From an uncultured Acetatifactor sp. (GTDB lineage: Bacteria; Bacillota; Clostridia; Lachnospirales; Lachnospiraceae): 64,000 nucleotides of DNA. The translations under genes and the position numbers were made by a program. Shown piece by piece: positions 1-8,868 of the stretch. Location of the stretch: assembly GCA_910584865.1 (NCBI GenBank), contig CAJUCE010000016.1:44629-108628 (forward strand). The letters are read 5' to 3'. Within the stretch, counting starts at the first letter, position 1; every line of letters starts with the position of its first letter. The notes under the pieces are model-generated. The model had not been told where the DNA came from, did no database searches, and saw only the letters and a program-made list of their open reading frames with translations.

Positions 1-2
1 AG

Positions 3-1907
3 GCGTCGGGGGTGGATCTGGTGCTGTCCGGGCATACCCATGGAGGACAGTTGATCCCTCTTAACCGGATGGGGGAATGGCTGGGATTGGATGATAACTC
101 TTATGGGTTGGAGAAAAGGGGGAATACCAGCTTTATCGTGACTTCCGGTATCTCGGACTGGGCGATTCAGTTTAAGACCGGGTGCAGGTCCGAGTATGTG
201 GTGATTGATGTGCAGGGGGCACAGGCAGGAGGAAGCTCCGGGGCGGAAGCCGATTTCGGAGCTTCTTCCGATGCCGGTTCGGAAGCGGAAACCGGGAGTG
301 TGGGGGAGCTGACAACAGCGGAGATAAAGCAGTTTACCGATTTTGTGAATCAGCCGGAAAACAACGGATTTCTGCTGTCACAATATGACAATGCAGCAGG
401 AGCGGATCTGAATCAGGTCTTCTACAATGGGGCGGGAATGGACACACGGCCCCTTTCGGAGGAGGAACAGGCTGCTTATGAGGCGAAGGGCTATTCGGTG
501 GAAACGGATATCACGAGACTGTCGGCGGAGCAGATTGAGACATTTCTGCGGCAGAAGACGGGAATCGGCATGGCGGATATGACAGGAGGACTGGACTGGG
601 TTTACCTGGAGGATTCTGACAGCTATGTATTTCAGCATGGCGATACCAACTTTTGTACCTTTGTCTGTACCGGCGGGACACGGATGGGAGAGCTTTATGA
701 GCTTCGGCTCAAGGCGGCCGGAGACTATGTGTCCGATTGTGTTACCACTCTTGCAAAAAACGGGGAGGATTACCGTTTTGTTTCCAACCGTTTCTCGGAG
801 AATACAGATGATCTGAAGCGAATCCGGAAGATAGAGGAGCAAAGCTTTTCCCTGGAGATGGAGGGATGGGGAGAGGTGGAATTTGTATCCTATGAACCGG
901 ATATCCTGGAACATTTTCAGCAGGATGTTACCTTTAGCCTGGAGCAGGACGGCGCAGAAATCTTTGCCTTTCCGGAGGTGAGAGACGGGAATCAGAGGGT
1001 GAATGACCGTTTTGACAGGATTGAGGCCGTGGCGTTTGAGGATTATGACCAGGACGGATATACGGATGTCATCATCATCTGTACCTATGAGCAGACAGAC
1101 GGGGAGGATTCGGGAACCCGGCAGCAGGAGGTGCGGATATACAAGGGCGGGGAGCGGGTTTTCCGTTACATGGATCAGCTGTGCTTTTCCCTCAATATGG
1201 AAGGAAACAATCAAAGTATCTCCCAGGTGCTGGAAGAGATTGGGAAGGAGGCGCCTGATTTCAGCGGCATTGACGGGGAGGTCCGGAAGCAGCTGGAAGC
1301 CTTTGCGGAGGCAAAGGGAGTGTGGGTGCCAAAGGATTATGAGCCTTTTGCATTCGGATACACGGTAGAAGATTTGGACGGCGACGGCAGGCTGGAGCTG
1401 TTGGTGCAGGTGATGGCAGGAACGGGTCTGTATTCCGAAAATCATTTCTACCAGGCGAATGAAGCCGGCGGGATAGAGGAGCTGCCCCAGGAGCTTTACG
1501 ACGGAGTCTCTGAACTGGACATCGGGGTAAGCGGCGCGCAGGGAGAGGCATTCCGCGGCGAAGACGGCATGGTTTACTATATGGCATCCGATATTACGCG
1601 GAACGGGTATGCGGAGAGCTTTCACAGTGAAGGGGCTTATTACCTGAAGGACGGCTGTGTATACAGTACGGTGTACAGAGGACTTCATATGCAGGCCCAG
1701 GGGGAGGACTCCTGGACGGAAACCTGTTATGACGCCGGGGGGAACGAAATCAGCAGAGCGGATTGGGAACGGCTCAGGGAAGAGTTCCTGGCGGGGAAAG
1801 AGGAAATTCCGTATACGATTTTCTGGATATCCGCTTACCCTGAGGATGTGGAGATGGCCTCCACAGAGGAAATTTTCAGGAATCTGGCGGAGTGTTGGCA
1901 GAACTGA
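3..1907 (+). CDS. Metallophosphoesterase C-terminal part fused to a large Ca-binding-repeat-like domain (5' truncated)
   Basis: The gene enters from the left edge; the reading frame is open from base 3, so the true start lies outside. The first residues hold GHTHGGQ, the last metal-binding motif of YkuE-type metallophosphoesterases, which use a di-metal centre on phosphoester bonds. After about 60 residues comes a Gly/Ser/Ala/Glu-rich linker, then some 530 residues not typical of these enzymes. That part has two acidic repeats, DYDQDGYTD (near residue 342 of the visible protein) and DLDGDGRLE (near 452), resembling FG-GAP/EF-hand-like calcium loops. The linker and Asp-rich loops suggest an exported or surface-exposed C-terminal module, but the N-terminus and any signal or membrane anchor are not visible. 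The phosphoesterase call rests on one motif; the function of the C-terminal domain is unknown. Confidence 0.75.
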   Translation, partial: ASGVDLVLSGHTHGGQLIPLNRMGEWLGLDDNSYGLEKRGNTSFIVTSGISDWAIQFKTGCRSEYVVIDVQGAQAGGSSGAEADFGASSDAGSEAETGSVGELTTAEIKQFTDFVNQPENNGFLLSQYDNAAGADLNQVFYNGAGMDTRPLSEEEQAAYEAKGYSVETDITRLSAEQIETFLRQKTGIGMADMTGGLDWVYLEDSDSYVFQHGDTNFCTFVCTGGTRMGELYELRLKAAGDYVSDCVTTLAKNGEDYRFVSNRFSENTDDLKRIRKIEEQSFSLEMEGWGEVEFVSYEPDILEHFQQDVTFSLEQDGAEIFAFPEVRDGNQRVNDRFDRIEAVAFEDYDQDGYTDVIIICTYEQTDGEDSGTRQQEVRIYKGGERVFRYMDQLCFSLNMEGNNQSISQVLEEIGKEAPDFSGIDGEVRKQLEAFAEAKGVWVPKDYEPFAFGYTVEDLDGDGRLELLVQVMAGTGLYSENHFYQANEAGGIEELPQELYDGVSELDIGVSGAQGEAFRGEDGMVYYMASDITRNGYAESFHSEGAYYLKDGCVYSTVYRGLHMQAQGEDSWTETCYDAGGNEISRADWERLREEFLAGKEEIPYTIFWISAYPEDVEMASTEEIFRNLAECWQN

Positions 1908-2123
1908 GGGCAGTTGCCTTGAAGAGGGCGGCCCTATTTGTCAATATGATAAAGCCTGTCCTCCTCGGTTGCCGGTTCCATGTGAGTTAAGTCTGCTACG
2001 GAGAGGCGCAGTAAGTCCGGCAGGCCGATCTGGATGACAGATTTCATCTTATGATAAAGAATAGGATTCAGAAGGAAGTTTCCGTACGTAAAAACGGGAA
2101 CAGCAAGCAGGGAGGATTTTAAA

Positions 2124-3302
2124 ATGAATTACCGACAAGACAGATACGGCAACAATCTTTCCATCCTGGGCTACGGCTGCATGCGGTTTTCCCGGACAGG
2201 GGGCAAAATCGACATAGACAAGGCGGAGCAGGAGATCATGGCCGCCTTCCGGGGCGGAGTGAACTACTACGACACTGCCTATGTGTATTCGGGCAGCGAA
2301 GCGGCGCTTGGGGAAATCCTGGAGCGAAACAGGATCCGCGGGCAGGTAGCCATTGCCACCAAGCTGCCTCATTACCTGATCAAGACAGCGGACAGCATGG
2401 AAAAATATTTCAGAGAACAGCTAAGACGTCTGCGGACGGATTATGTGGACTACTATCTCATGCACATGCTAACGGATGTGAAAACCTGGGAACGGCTGAA
2501 AGGATTAGGGATCGTGGAGTGGCTGGAGCAGAAAAAGAAGAGCGGCGAGATCCGCCAGGCGGGATTTTCATATCATGGAAATGCCGATATGTTCTGCCGG
2601 CTGGTGGACGCATACGACTGGGATTTCTGCCAGATACAGTATAATTATATGGATGAAAATACCCAGGCAGGGCGCAGGGGGCTTCAGTATGCCGCCGCAA
2701 AAGGGCTGCCCGTTATCATCATGGAGCCTTTGCGGGGCGGGAAACTGGTGAACAACCTTCCAAAAGAAGCCCGGGCACTGTTTGAGAACTATCCCGTAAA
2801 GCGCTCTCCGGCGGAGTGGGCATTCCGCTGGCTGTGGAATCAGGCGGAGGTAACCTGTGTATTGTCCGGCATGAACTCCACGGAGATGGTGGAACAGAAT
2901 GTGGAAACCGCTTCCGCGGGTGACCTGGGTGAGTTGGGGCCCGATGAGGAAGAGATGCTTCGGAAGGTGGTACAGGCAATCAATGCCGGGATGAAGGTGG
3001 GCTGTACCGGCTGCGGCTACTGCATGCCATGCCCACGGAATGTGGACATCCCGGGAACCTTTGCGTCCTACAACCGCCGCTATTCCGAGGGGAAGGGCGC
3101 GGCGTTTATGGAGCATTTTATGTGTACCGCCCTGCGGGGGACTTCGGCCGCAGCCGCTAACTGTATCGAGTGCGGGAAATGTGAGCAGCACTGTCCGCAG
3201 CACATAGAGATTCGAAAGGAACTGAAGAATGCGCGCAGGCAGTTGGAAGGGCCGGCTTACAAAATCGGACGGAAGATTGTATCGCTCTTCAGGCTGTACT
3301 GA
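2124..3302 (+). CDS. Aldo/keto reductase with C-terminal 4Fe-4S ferredoxin domain
   Basis: A 392-residue protein of the aldo/keto reductase superfamily that should reduce carbonyl compounds, with a ferredoxin-like tail for electron transfer. The N-terminus has the AKR beta-strand motif GYGCMRFSRTGG; the catalytic region is visible as YYDTAYVYSGSE (Asp and Tyr), ATKLPH (Lys) and DYYLMHML. The C-terminal 100 residues carry two cysteine clusters, GCTGCGYCMPCP and CIECGKCEQHCP, typical of binding two 4Fe-4S clusters. The start is set by a GGAGGATTTTAAA ribosome site. It stands alone; a transcript leader with its own promoter follows. This fused type is common in anaerobic Firmicutes. The substrate cannot be told from sequence. 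Confidence 0.93.
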   Translation: MNYRQDRYGNNLSILGYGCMRFSRTGGKIDIDKAEQEIMAAFRGGVNYYDTAYVYSGSEAALGEILERNRIRGQVAIATKLPHYLIKTADSMEKYFREQLRRLRTDYVDYYLMHMLTDVKTWERLKGLGIVEWLEQKKKSGEIRQAGFSYHGNADMFCRLVDAYDWDFCQIQYNYMDENTQAGRRGLQYAAAKGLPVIIMEPLRGGKLVNNLPKEARALFENYPVKRSPAEWAFRWLWNQAEVTCVLSGMNSTEMVEQNVETASAGDLGELGPDEEEMLRKVVQAINAGMKVGCTGCGYCMPCPRNVDIPGTFASYNRRYSEGKGAAFMEHFMCTALRGTSAAAANCIECGKCEQHCPQHIEIRKELKNARRQLEGPAYKIGRKIVSLFRLY

Positions 3303-3331
3303 CAAATTTTTTTATCTTCGGAAAATTTTAT

Positions 3332-3360
3332 TTGCTTTTCCGGGGAGTTGATGGTACAAT
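3332..3360 (+). promoter_or_regulatory. Sigma-A-type promoter of a short leader transcript
   Basis: TTGCTT, a 17-bp spacer and TACAAT. It lies 30 bp after the reductase stop codon and points to a short transcript ending at the terminator near 3520. The 413-bp stretch 3303-3715 holds this promoter, one possible 12-codon ORF, the terminator and, at 3623-3708, an imperfect 26-bp direct repeat at 61-bp spacing. Confidence 0.55.
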
Positions 3361-3403
3361 GGCAACAGTACTTAAAAAATTCAGTTAAAGGAGGAAACCT
3401 GAT

Positions 3404-3442
3404 ATGGCAGAGAATAAGAAAATGGAGGCTTCGGTTAACTGA
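3404..3442 (+). CDS. Possible 12-residue leader peptide
   Basis: ATG followed by eleven codons (MAENKKMEASVN) and TGA, preceded at ideal spacing by AAAGGAGG. It is the only well-initiated ORF between the promoter at 3332-3360 and the terminator at 3497-3525. It could be a real micropeptide, a leader peptide or a chance ORF in a small RNA. Only the ribosome site supports it. Confidence 0.3.
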   Translation: MAENKKMEASVN

Positions 3443-3496
3443 ACAGAGGGCATGGAAATGTCCATTTTTAGGTACCTGTATGAATACTGTCGATGA

Positions 3497-3525
3497 AAGG
3501 CACATCATATTGGTGTGTCTTTTTT
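3497..3525 (+). terminator. Intrinsic terminator
   Basis: AGGCACA and TGTGTCT form a 7-bp stem (one G-T pair) followed by six T. It would end the short transcript that starts near 3367, before the repeat-protein gene. Confidence 0.6.
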
Positions 3526-3715
3526 GTGTGCAGAATTACGGCCAGGATCCGGGAAAAGAATCCTCAGGCACTTTAGGGCGAGGTCCTGCGCATTCCGGCA
3601 AGATTTCAGTTCGTTCCAGTTTGTCCGGGTGAGGAAGGGAAAAGGCTGGGAGCCTGCACCGTCCTGTTTGGCGGGTAAGGCCCGTCCGGGTTAGGAAAGG
3701 AAAAGGTGATGTGTT

Positions 3716-4015
3716 ATGGCAGAAAAAGAAATTATGGGAATGGAAATACGGATGTTGGAAAACAGAATGCCAAAAGGCAGAATGGTTAAAGCCGCAGTAA
3801 TCGAAAACAGAATAATAAAATACAGAATGACAGAAGGCAGAATGATTAAAGCCACAGTAACTGAAAACAGAATATTCAAAAAAAGACTGACTGAAGCACG
3901 AGTGCTCAAAGCTCAAATGATCGAAACGAGACAAAAACACAAAACAAAGAATCAAAGGAGATTGCAATTTGAAGAGATTAAAGTATTATATCCTGAATAT
4001 GAAACCGGCCAGTGA
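3716..4015 (+). CDS. Tandem-repeat, highly basic small protein overlapping the ATPase start
   Basis: An ORF of 99 codons with an AAAGGTGA ribosome site 8 bases before ATG. The protein is almost wholly four 20-residue repeats, the middle two close to M-[IV]-K-A-x-V-x-E-N-R-I-x-K-x-R-[ML]-T-E-x-R. It is rich in Arg, Lys, Glu and Met and has no Pro after the first repeat, so a long charged helix is likely. No family is recognised. Its last 47 bases overlap the next gene, which begins with TTG and its own AAGGAG site inside this ORF, so translation may be coupled. The repeat may also have expanded without a coding role; the frame stays open because 60 bp is a multiple of three. Confidence 0.4.
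   Translation: MAEKEIMGMEIRMLENRMPKGRMVKAAVIENRIIKYRMTEGRMIKATVTENRIFKKRLTEARVLKAQMIETRQKHKTKNQRRLQFEEIKVLYPEYETGQ
3721..3960 (+). repeat. 60-bp tandem repeat, about 4 degenerate copies
   Basis: Copies start near 3721, 3781, 3841 and 3901. The two central copies share GGCAGAATG-TTAAAGCC-CAGTAA and GAAAACAGAAT; the outer two are more diverged. The period is exactly 60 bp, giving a 20-residue protein repeat. Confidence 0.85.
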
Positions 4016-5906
4016 AACTTATGAGGAGATGTACGAAGGCAAAATGCTTGAAAGCTTCCTGGACAAAGACCCCATCGTGCATAACCATGCCGTATACTGG
4101 GACGGGGAGATCGGCTACGAAATGACGAAAAGCAACCGCCTGGAGCTGTCGAAGCCTACGGTTACCATCCATATTCCGGCAAAGCAGTTCCCTGTGGAGG
4201 ACACCGGGACGGCGGCCCTGGATTCCGTTTTCCGGGCGTTCATTCCCTACATCAGGGAACTGAATGAAGGCAACGGCAACAGGAAGCGGACCGCCAGGGA
4301 GAACGGTTACTACTATATTTATGAACCCAACAATAAAGTCCTGGCCAGAAACGTGGTGTCAGCGAAGATGGTGCCCCAGAAATATTACCGGATTCTGGGC
4401 AAAAATACCATCGAGCCCATCGACGGCCTGCGGGACAGAGGGCTTACCTCTTATTCGCCGGGGAAAAACTGCATGATCCAACCCATGGACGGGCAGAGGG
4501 GGATACCGTCCTATCTGTGCGTCAGCATCATGATCCAGGTGCAGCTGCCGGAGGGAAAACACAAGAAGGCAGTCCAGATGCTGACCCATGACCTGCCGGA
4601 GGCGGTGAACCGCTTTGTGGAGGAGTTCGATCAGGGAAGGCTTAAGGAGGCGGTTGCCCTTTATGAAAAACAGGAGGCCATCCGGGCATGGCTGCGGGAG
4701 ACGGGGGACTGCGCCTTTGTGGCGGAGGGAAGCATCCTGCCCAGGAGTAAGGGCGGCGACAGTCCGCTGCCGGGAGCGGTTCCCTTTGCGGCGCCGCAGG
4801 GAGAGGCTGTGGAAGTGGAAGGCGTGAAGGGAATGGTTTTCCGGAAAGGCGTAACGGTAATAACGGGAGGAGGGTATTCCGGAAAGAGCACCCTGTTGGA
4901 TGCCCTGAGCGCGGGTATCTATAACCATATCGGCGGTGACGGCAGGGAACTGGTGATCACGGACGCTTCCGCTATGAAAATATCCGCGGAGGACGGCAGA
5001 AGCATCCGCCATGTGAACCTTTCCCCCTTTATCAAATGGATTCCGGGTGGGGATCCGAAGGATTTTTCCACGGAGCATGCCTCCGGATCCACCTCCCAGG
5101 CAGCCAATATTATGGAGGCCGTGGGCTGGGGGAGCCGGCTGCTGATGATCGACGAGGACAAATCCGCCACCAATTTTATGATACAGGACCGGGCTATGAA
5201 GGCTTTGATTGAAAAGGAGCCCATCACGCCCTTTGTGGAGCGGGTGCAGGAGCTGTCCGTGAGAAAGGGCGTTTCCACTATTCTGGTAATCGGCGGCAGC
5301 AGCGAATATTTACAGGCGGCAGACCGGATTTATATGATGAAGGATTACCGGATACAGCAGGTGACGGATATGGCGAAGGCGCTGCAGGCGGAATATGTTG
5401 GCCGGGGCGGGGAGAAGCTGTGGCAGGAGAAAAATGCGTGTGAGGGCAGGGAACTGCAGCCGGAACCGGCGGATTTTACAAATAGAGACCAGGTGGACGC
5501 CAATTTCCTGAATACCCGTCCGGAAGGCTCCGCCACGGAGGTGCTGAAGGTGTCGGATTTAGGCTTCCTGATCCTGGGGGAGGAGCGGGTCGATATCCGT
5601 TTGCTGCATGATATCGCCAGTATTCCGCAGCTGAACGCCATTGCCTTTCTGCTGCGGCGGCTGATGGGGCAGGTGAATCCCCTGGAGCGGTTTCAGAAAT
5701 TTAATCTGTCCCGGGAGGCAGCCCCTGACCCCAGATGGGTTTGCCGGGAGAAGGAGGTGGAGCGCCTGTTGGAGGAAATCGGGCGGGAAGGCCTGGAAGC
5801 GGCATATTCCCCCTTCTTTACAGAATGCAGCAGATGGATGGACATGCCCAGGAAGTATGAGCTGCTGGCGGTTTTGAGCAGGATGCGCCTGGAGGCTGCG
5901 CCATAG
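3969..5906 (+). CDS. ABC-class predicted ATPase (COG3044/PF09818-like)
   Basis: A 645-residue P-loop ATPase resembling the 'predicted ATPase of the ABC class' family: an N-terminal domain of about 280 residues before the nucleotide-binding core. Walker A is GGGYSGKST near residues 299-307 and Walker B is LLMIDEDKSATNF near 390; GGSSEYLQAADRIYMM is a likely switch region. There are no membrane segments, so it is not a transporter by itself. The start is TTG at 3969, 8 bases after AAGGAG; the next ATG (3999) lacks a ribosome site. It overlaps the repeat protein by 47 bases. The stop codon lies in the first unit of a 14-bp tandem repeat. The biological role of this family is not established. Confidence 0.88.
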   Translation: MKRLKYYILNMKPASETYEEMYEGKMLESFLDKDPIVHNHAVYWDGEIGYEMTKSNRLELSKPTVTIHIPAKQFPVEDTGTAALDSVFRAFIPYIRELNEGNGNRKRTARENGYYYIYEPNNKVLARNVVSAKMVPQKYYRILGKNTIEPIDGLRDRGLTSYSPGKNCMIQPMDGQRGIPSYLCVSIMIQVQLPEGKHKKAVQMLTHDLPEAVNRFVEEFDQGRLKEAVALYEKQEAIRAWLRETGDCAFVAEGSILPRSKGGDSPLPGAVPFAAPQGEAVEVEGVKGMVFRKGVTVITGGGYSGKSTLLDALSAGIYNHIGGDGRELVITDASAMKISAEDGRSIRHVNLSPFIKWIPGGDPKDFSTEHASGSTSQAANIMEAVGWGSRLLMIDEDKSATNFMIQDRAMKALIEKEPITPFVERVQELSVRKGVSTILVIGGSSEYLQAADRIYMMKDYRIQQVTDMAKALQAEYVGRGGEKLWQEKNACEGRELQPEPADFTNRDQVDANFLNTRPEGSATEVLKVSDLGFLILGEERVDIRLLHDIASIPQLNAIAFLLRRLMGQVNPLERFQKFNLSREAAPDPRWVCREKEVERLLEEIGREGLEAAYSPFFTECSRWMDMPRKYELLAVLSRMRLEAAP

Positions 5907-6033
5907 GGACTGTGCCATAGGGACTGCGTCATAGGGACTGCGCCATAGGGACTGCGTCATAGGGACTGCGCCGAAGGGACTGCGCCATAGGGACTGCGCC
6001 GAAGGGGTTGCGCCGAAGGGGTTGCGCCGCAGG
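5896..6033 (+). repeat. 14-bp minisatellite, nearly 10 copies
   Basis: Nine full copies and one partial copy of CTGCGCCATAGGGA, with variants CGTCATA and CGCCGAA and a drift to TTGCGCCGAAGGGG at the right end. The first copy contains the TAG stop codon of the ATPase. Because 14 is not a multiple of three, copy-number change would shift any frame across it, but the only gene touching it stops in the first unit. Confidence 0.92.
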
Positions 6034-6185
6034 ATATAAATAGATTGACACGTATCATCCGCATTCCGATTGGCCGGAAGTTGCCTGGCTTGTGGAAAGA
6101 CAGCACTTTCGGTCAAGAAAAAGATGCTCCCATGCGATATCCTTAAGGAATGGCAGATCAGATAAGCCGGCATAAGGAGGTTAGG

Positions 6186-8000
6186 ATGGAGACGCAGAAA
6201 AAGAAGGATGTCCCCCGGAATTTTTGGAAAAACATTTGTTCGCTGATTAGTTTTATACGGTTAAACGACAAAAGAATATTTCTATGGATAGGAAGTTCCA
6301 TTGTCCTGTCGGCGTTGGTGCCGTTTCCCTACATCCTGCTTTCCAGGAAGGTGATAGACGCCTTCACCGGAAATGTGGATTATACGGCCACAGTAAAGAT
6401 CATAGCGCTCATGGTGGCCCTGGACTGGCTGCTTCGGACCGTGAACCAGTTCATTGACACGGAGCTGGATAAAAAGGTCAAACGCCTGGAATACGGGGCC
6501 ATTCAGAGGCTTTTTTACAAAATGTCCGTCCTGGATTATGAGCTGTTGGACGATGCGGATACAAAAGATAAATTCGGGAAGGCAACCAAGTGTGTGATGT
6601 CGCTGAATTTTTATGAACTGGTGTTGTCCGTGAGGACATTTTTCTCCGGCGGGCTGATCCTGCTGGGGGTCATGGGCATCATCGGGTCAGTGGACCCGGT
6701 GCTGCTCGTGGTGATTTCACTGGTGATCCTGGCGAACGCGTATGCCAATTCGAGACTGAAGAAATACAGGTACAGGATGGACAGCGAGCTCTGGCCCATT
6801 GACCGGAAGATGGAATGGTTTATGCAGTTTTCCGCCAATATCGAGTATGCAAAGGAAATCAGGGTCAATCAGCTGCAGGAGTTTATTTTTCAAAAGTACC
6901 GAAAGCTGTCGGACCATTATTACGGCCTGCTGGACCGTATCACGGATTCGGAGGGGATCGTGAGGTACATAGGGATTCTTTTGTCCGCCCTGCAGGAGGG
7001 TATGGCCTACCTTGTGCTGGGCTTTAAGATCCTGGTGGAAAAGACATTGACGGTGGGCGAGTTTACCATGGTCTTCGGCGCCATTACTTCCTTTAAGAAT
7101 GCCTGCAGCGGGATGATAGGAGGCATCATTGAAGTCCTGAACAGAGGGCGGTATTTTTCCAATTATCTGGAATTCATGGAGTTGGAAGGCAATAACCGCA
7201 AAGGGGATGCGCCTGCGGAGGTCAGGCCGGGGCAGGGGGTGGAGATCGAGTTTAAGCATGTCTCTTTCCGATATCCCAACCAGAACAAATACGCGCTGAA
7301 GGACATCAATGTGAAGCTTGCGCCGTTTACAAGGGTTGCGGTCATCGGGGACAACGGGGCGGGAAAAACCAGCTTTATCAAGCTATTGTGCAGGCTGTAC
7401 GAGCCGGAGGAAGGGCAGATTATGATAAACGGCAGGGATATCCGCGAGCTGGATTACAGGTCCTATCAGAAGATCCTGTCCGTGGTTTTCCAGGATTATA
7501 AGCTTTTTTCCTTTTCCGTCCGGGAGAATATCCTGTTTTCCCAGGACCGGGAGAGAGAAGAGGAGATTTACCAAAAGGCAGCGTATATGGGCGCGGATGC
7601 CATGCTGAAGGCGCTGCCCCAGGGGTTGGATACATTGCTGTTTAAGGATTATGACGCGGCGGGGGTGAACCTTTCCGGAGGCGAGGGGCAGAAGGTGGCT
7701 ATCCTGAGGGCCCTGTTCAAGGAGTCGGAGATTATGATACTGGACGAGCCCACGGCAGCCCTGGACCCGGATGCGGAAAAGAAGATATATGAGAGCTTCC
7801 AGGCCTTTTCAAAGGGCAAAACTGCCGTCTATATATCCCACAGGCTTGCCAGTGCGCGCTACTGCGACAAGATCCTGGTGTTTAAGGACGGAGAGCTGTG
7901 TGAACAGGGAGACCACGAGAGCCTGATGGCCCTGGGCGGAGAGTATAAAAGGCTTTATCAGATCCAGGCAGGGTATTATGCGGAGAAGGCGGCAGGATAA
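6186..8000 (+). CDS. ABC exporter, fused permease and ATPase
   Basis: A 604-residue half-transporter of the type that works as a homodimer. An N-terminal membrane domain of about six helices (residues 35-320) is followed by an ATPase with Walker A GDNGAGKTS near 388, the signature LSGGEGQKVAILRAL near 495, Walker B IMILDEPTAALD near 517 and the H-loop YISHRLA near 550. The start at 6186 is set by TAAGGAGG; an upstream in-frame ATG at 6150 has no such site. It is single-gene, flanked by the minisatellite and facing the ABC-2 exporter operon. Export of a peptide, lipid or drug is plausible; the substrate is unknown. Confidence 0.93.
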   Translation: METQKKKDVPRNFWKNICSLISFIRLNDKRIFLWIGSSIVLSALVPFPYILLSRKVIDAFTGNVDYTATVKIIALMVALDWLLRTVNQFIDTELDKKVKRLEYGAIQRLFYKMSVLDYELLDDADTKDKFGKATKCVMSLNFYELVLSVRTFFSGGLILLGVMGIIGSVDPVLLVVISLVILANAYANSRLKKYRYRMDSELWPIDRKMEWFMQFSANIEYAKEIRVNQLQEFIFQKYRKLSDHYYGLLDRITDSEGIVRYIGILLSALQEGMAYLVLGFKILVEKTLTVGEFTMVFGAITSFKNACSGMIGGIIEVLNRGRYFSNYLEFMELEGNNRKGDAPAEVRPGQGVEIEFKHVSFRYPNQNKYALKDINVKLAPFTRVAVIGDNGAGKTSFIKLLCRLYEPEEGQIMINGRDIRELDYRSYQKILSVVFQDYKLFSFSVRENILFSQDREREEEIYQKAAYMGADAMLKALPQGLDTLLFKDYDAAGVNLSGGEGQKVAILRALFKESEIMILDEPTAALDPDAEKKIYESFQAFSKGKTAVYISHRLASARYCDKILVFKDGELCEQGDHESLMALGGEYKRLYQIQAGYYAEKAAG

Positions 8001-8061
8001 TTGCTGCATCCCGGCTGCCCTGCCTTGTATGAAAGGTTGGGGATTACCATGGCTGCCCGCG

Positions 8062-8868
8062 TCACATCCTGGCCTCCATCAGGTTACTGGAGGAATACCG
8101 CCGCAGCCCCCTGTAGAACACGAACACCGCTGCAGCCGAGAGCAGAACCGTATACCCCAGAACCGCGAGAAAAGTCCTTCCGTCAAAGCGCATCATCACA
8201 TGCACCGGGCGGTAAATTGCCATGCCCACGGGCAGGAGGTTGTAGATCAGGAACCTGGCCGTACCCTTAAAGATCCCGTCCGGATAGGTGGAGAAGCTGA
8301 TGGTACTGTTTACCATATGGCTTCCGAAGGCGTCCGCCCGCACAAACCAAAAGGACAGGCTGCCCAGCAGCAGGGAAAACGCAGTGAGAATGACGGCCCC
8401 TGTCACCGTGAACAGCAAAAACAGCAGCAGCCGTCCCGGGCTGAAGCAGAAGATGCACAGCACCAGCAGGCCATAGAGCAGATCCCCTATGGCAGAGGTA
8501 TTGGTGGAGGAGGTGAGCACGGCAAGCAGCACATTTTTTGGTTGTACCAGGTAGGCGTCCAGCTTACCGTTTATGATCAGCTCCGGAAGGGAGAAAGCCC
8601 TTGCGAAGAAAATCCGGGACAGCCCGAAGGTGCTGGCCGCCAATCCCCACAGAAGCATTACGTCCGCCATGGAGTAGCCGCCGATATCTTCTTTTAACCG
8701 GAATAAAATTATCCACTGAATGATAAAACTGGCGTTGTTCAGCACCATAAACCCCACATTGGTCAAAAAGGTAACCTTATTCAGCATTTCCCGCATAATA
8801 TTGAATTTCACGGCCAGCAGGCATACCCGCAGCTGATTCCGAATCCGATGTTTAACCGCCGTTGACAT
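8062..8868 (-). CDS. ABC-2 type exporter permease (COG3694-like)
   Basis: A 268-residue integral membrane protein with about six hydrophobic segments, matching the second permease of the COG4586-COG4587-COG3694 exporter set. The start at 8868 overlaps the end of the upstream permease gene by 17 bases and follows AAAGGGGG; an ATG at 8892 is possible but has no ribosome site. It is last in a three-gene operon with another permease and an ATPase, so the two permeases probably form a heterodimeric channel. It converges with the ABC exporter gene across 61 bp in which I see no clear terminator. Confidence 0.88.
   Translation of the reverse strand: MSTAVKHRIRNQLRVCLLAVKFNIMREMLNKVTFLTNVGFMVLNNASFIIQWIILFRLKEDIGGYSMADVMLLWGLAASTFGLSRIFFARAFSLPELIINGKLDAYLVQPKNVLLAVLTSSTNTSAIGDLLYGLLVLCIFCFSPGRLLLFLLFTVTGAVILTAFSLLLGSLSFWFVRADAFGSHMVNSTISFSTYPDGIFKGTARFLIYNLLPVGMAIYRPVHVMMRFDGRTFLAVLGYTVLLSAAAVFVFYRGLRRYSSSNLMEARM

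Noticed and set aside
378..1688. Long minus-strand frame opposite the metallophosphoesterase fusion
   Set aside because: Composition is shadow-like, no ribosome site, and the plus-strand frame has recognisable motifs.
3359..3388. Nine-codon ORF before the possible leader peptide
   Set aside because: Its ATG overlaps the -10 of the only promoter, so it lies upstream of the transcript start.
3536..3967. Minus-strand protein rich in Phe, Ser and His repeats
   Set aside because: It is the antisense reading of the 60-bp tandem repeat, without ribosome site or promoter.
6060..6150. Promoter for the ABC exporter from a TTGACA near 6044
   Set aside because: No acceptable -10 at 15-19 bp spacing.
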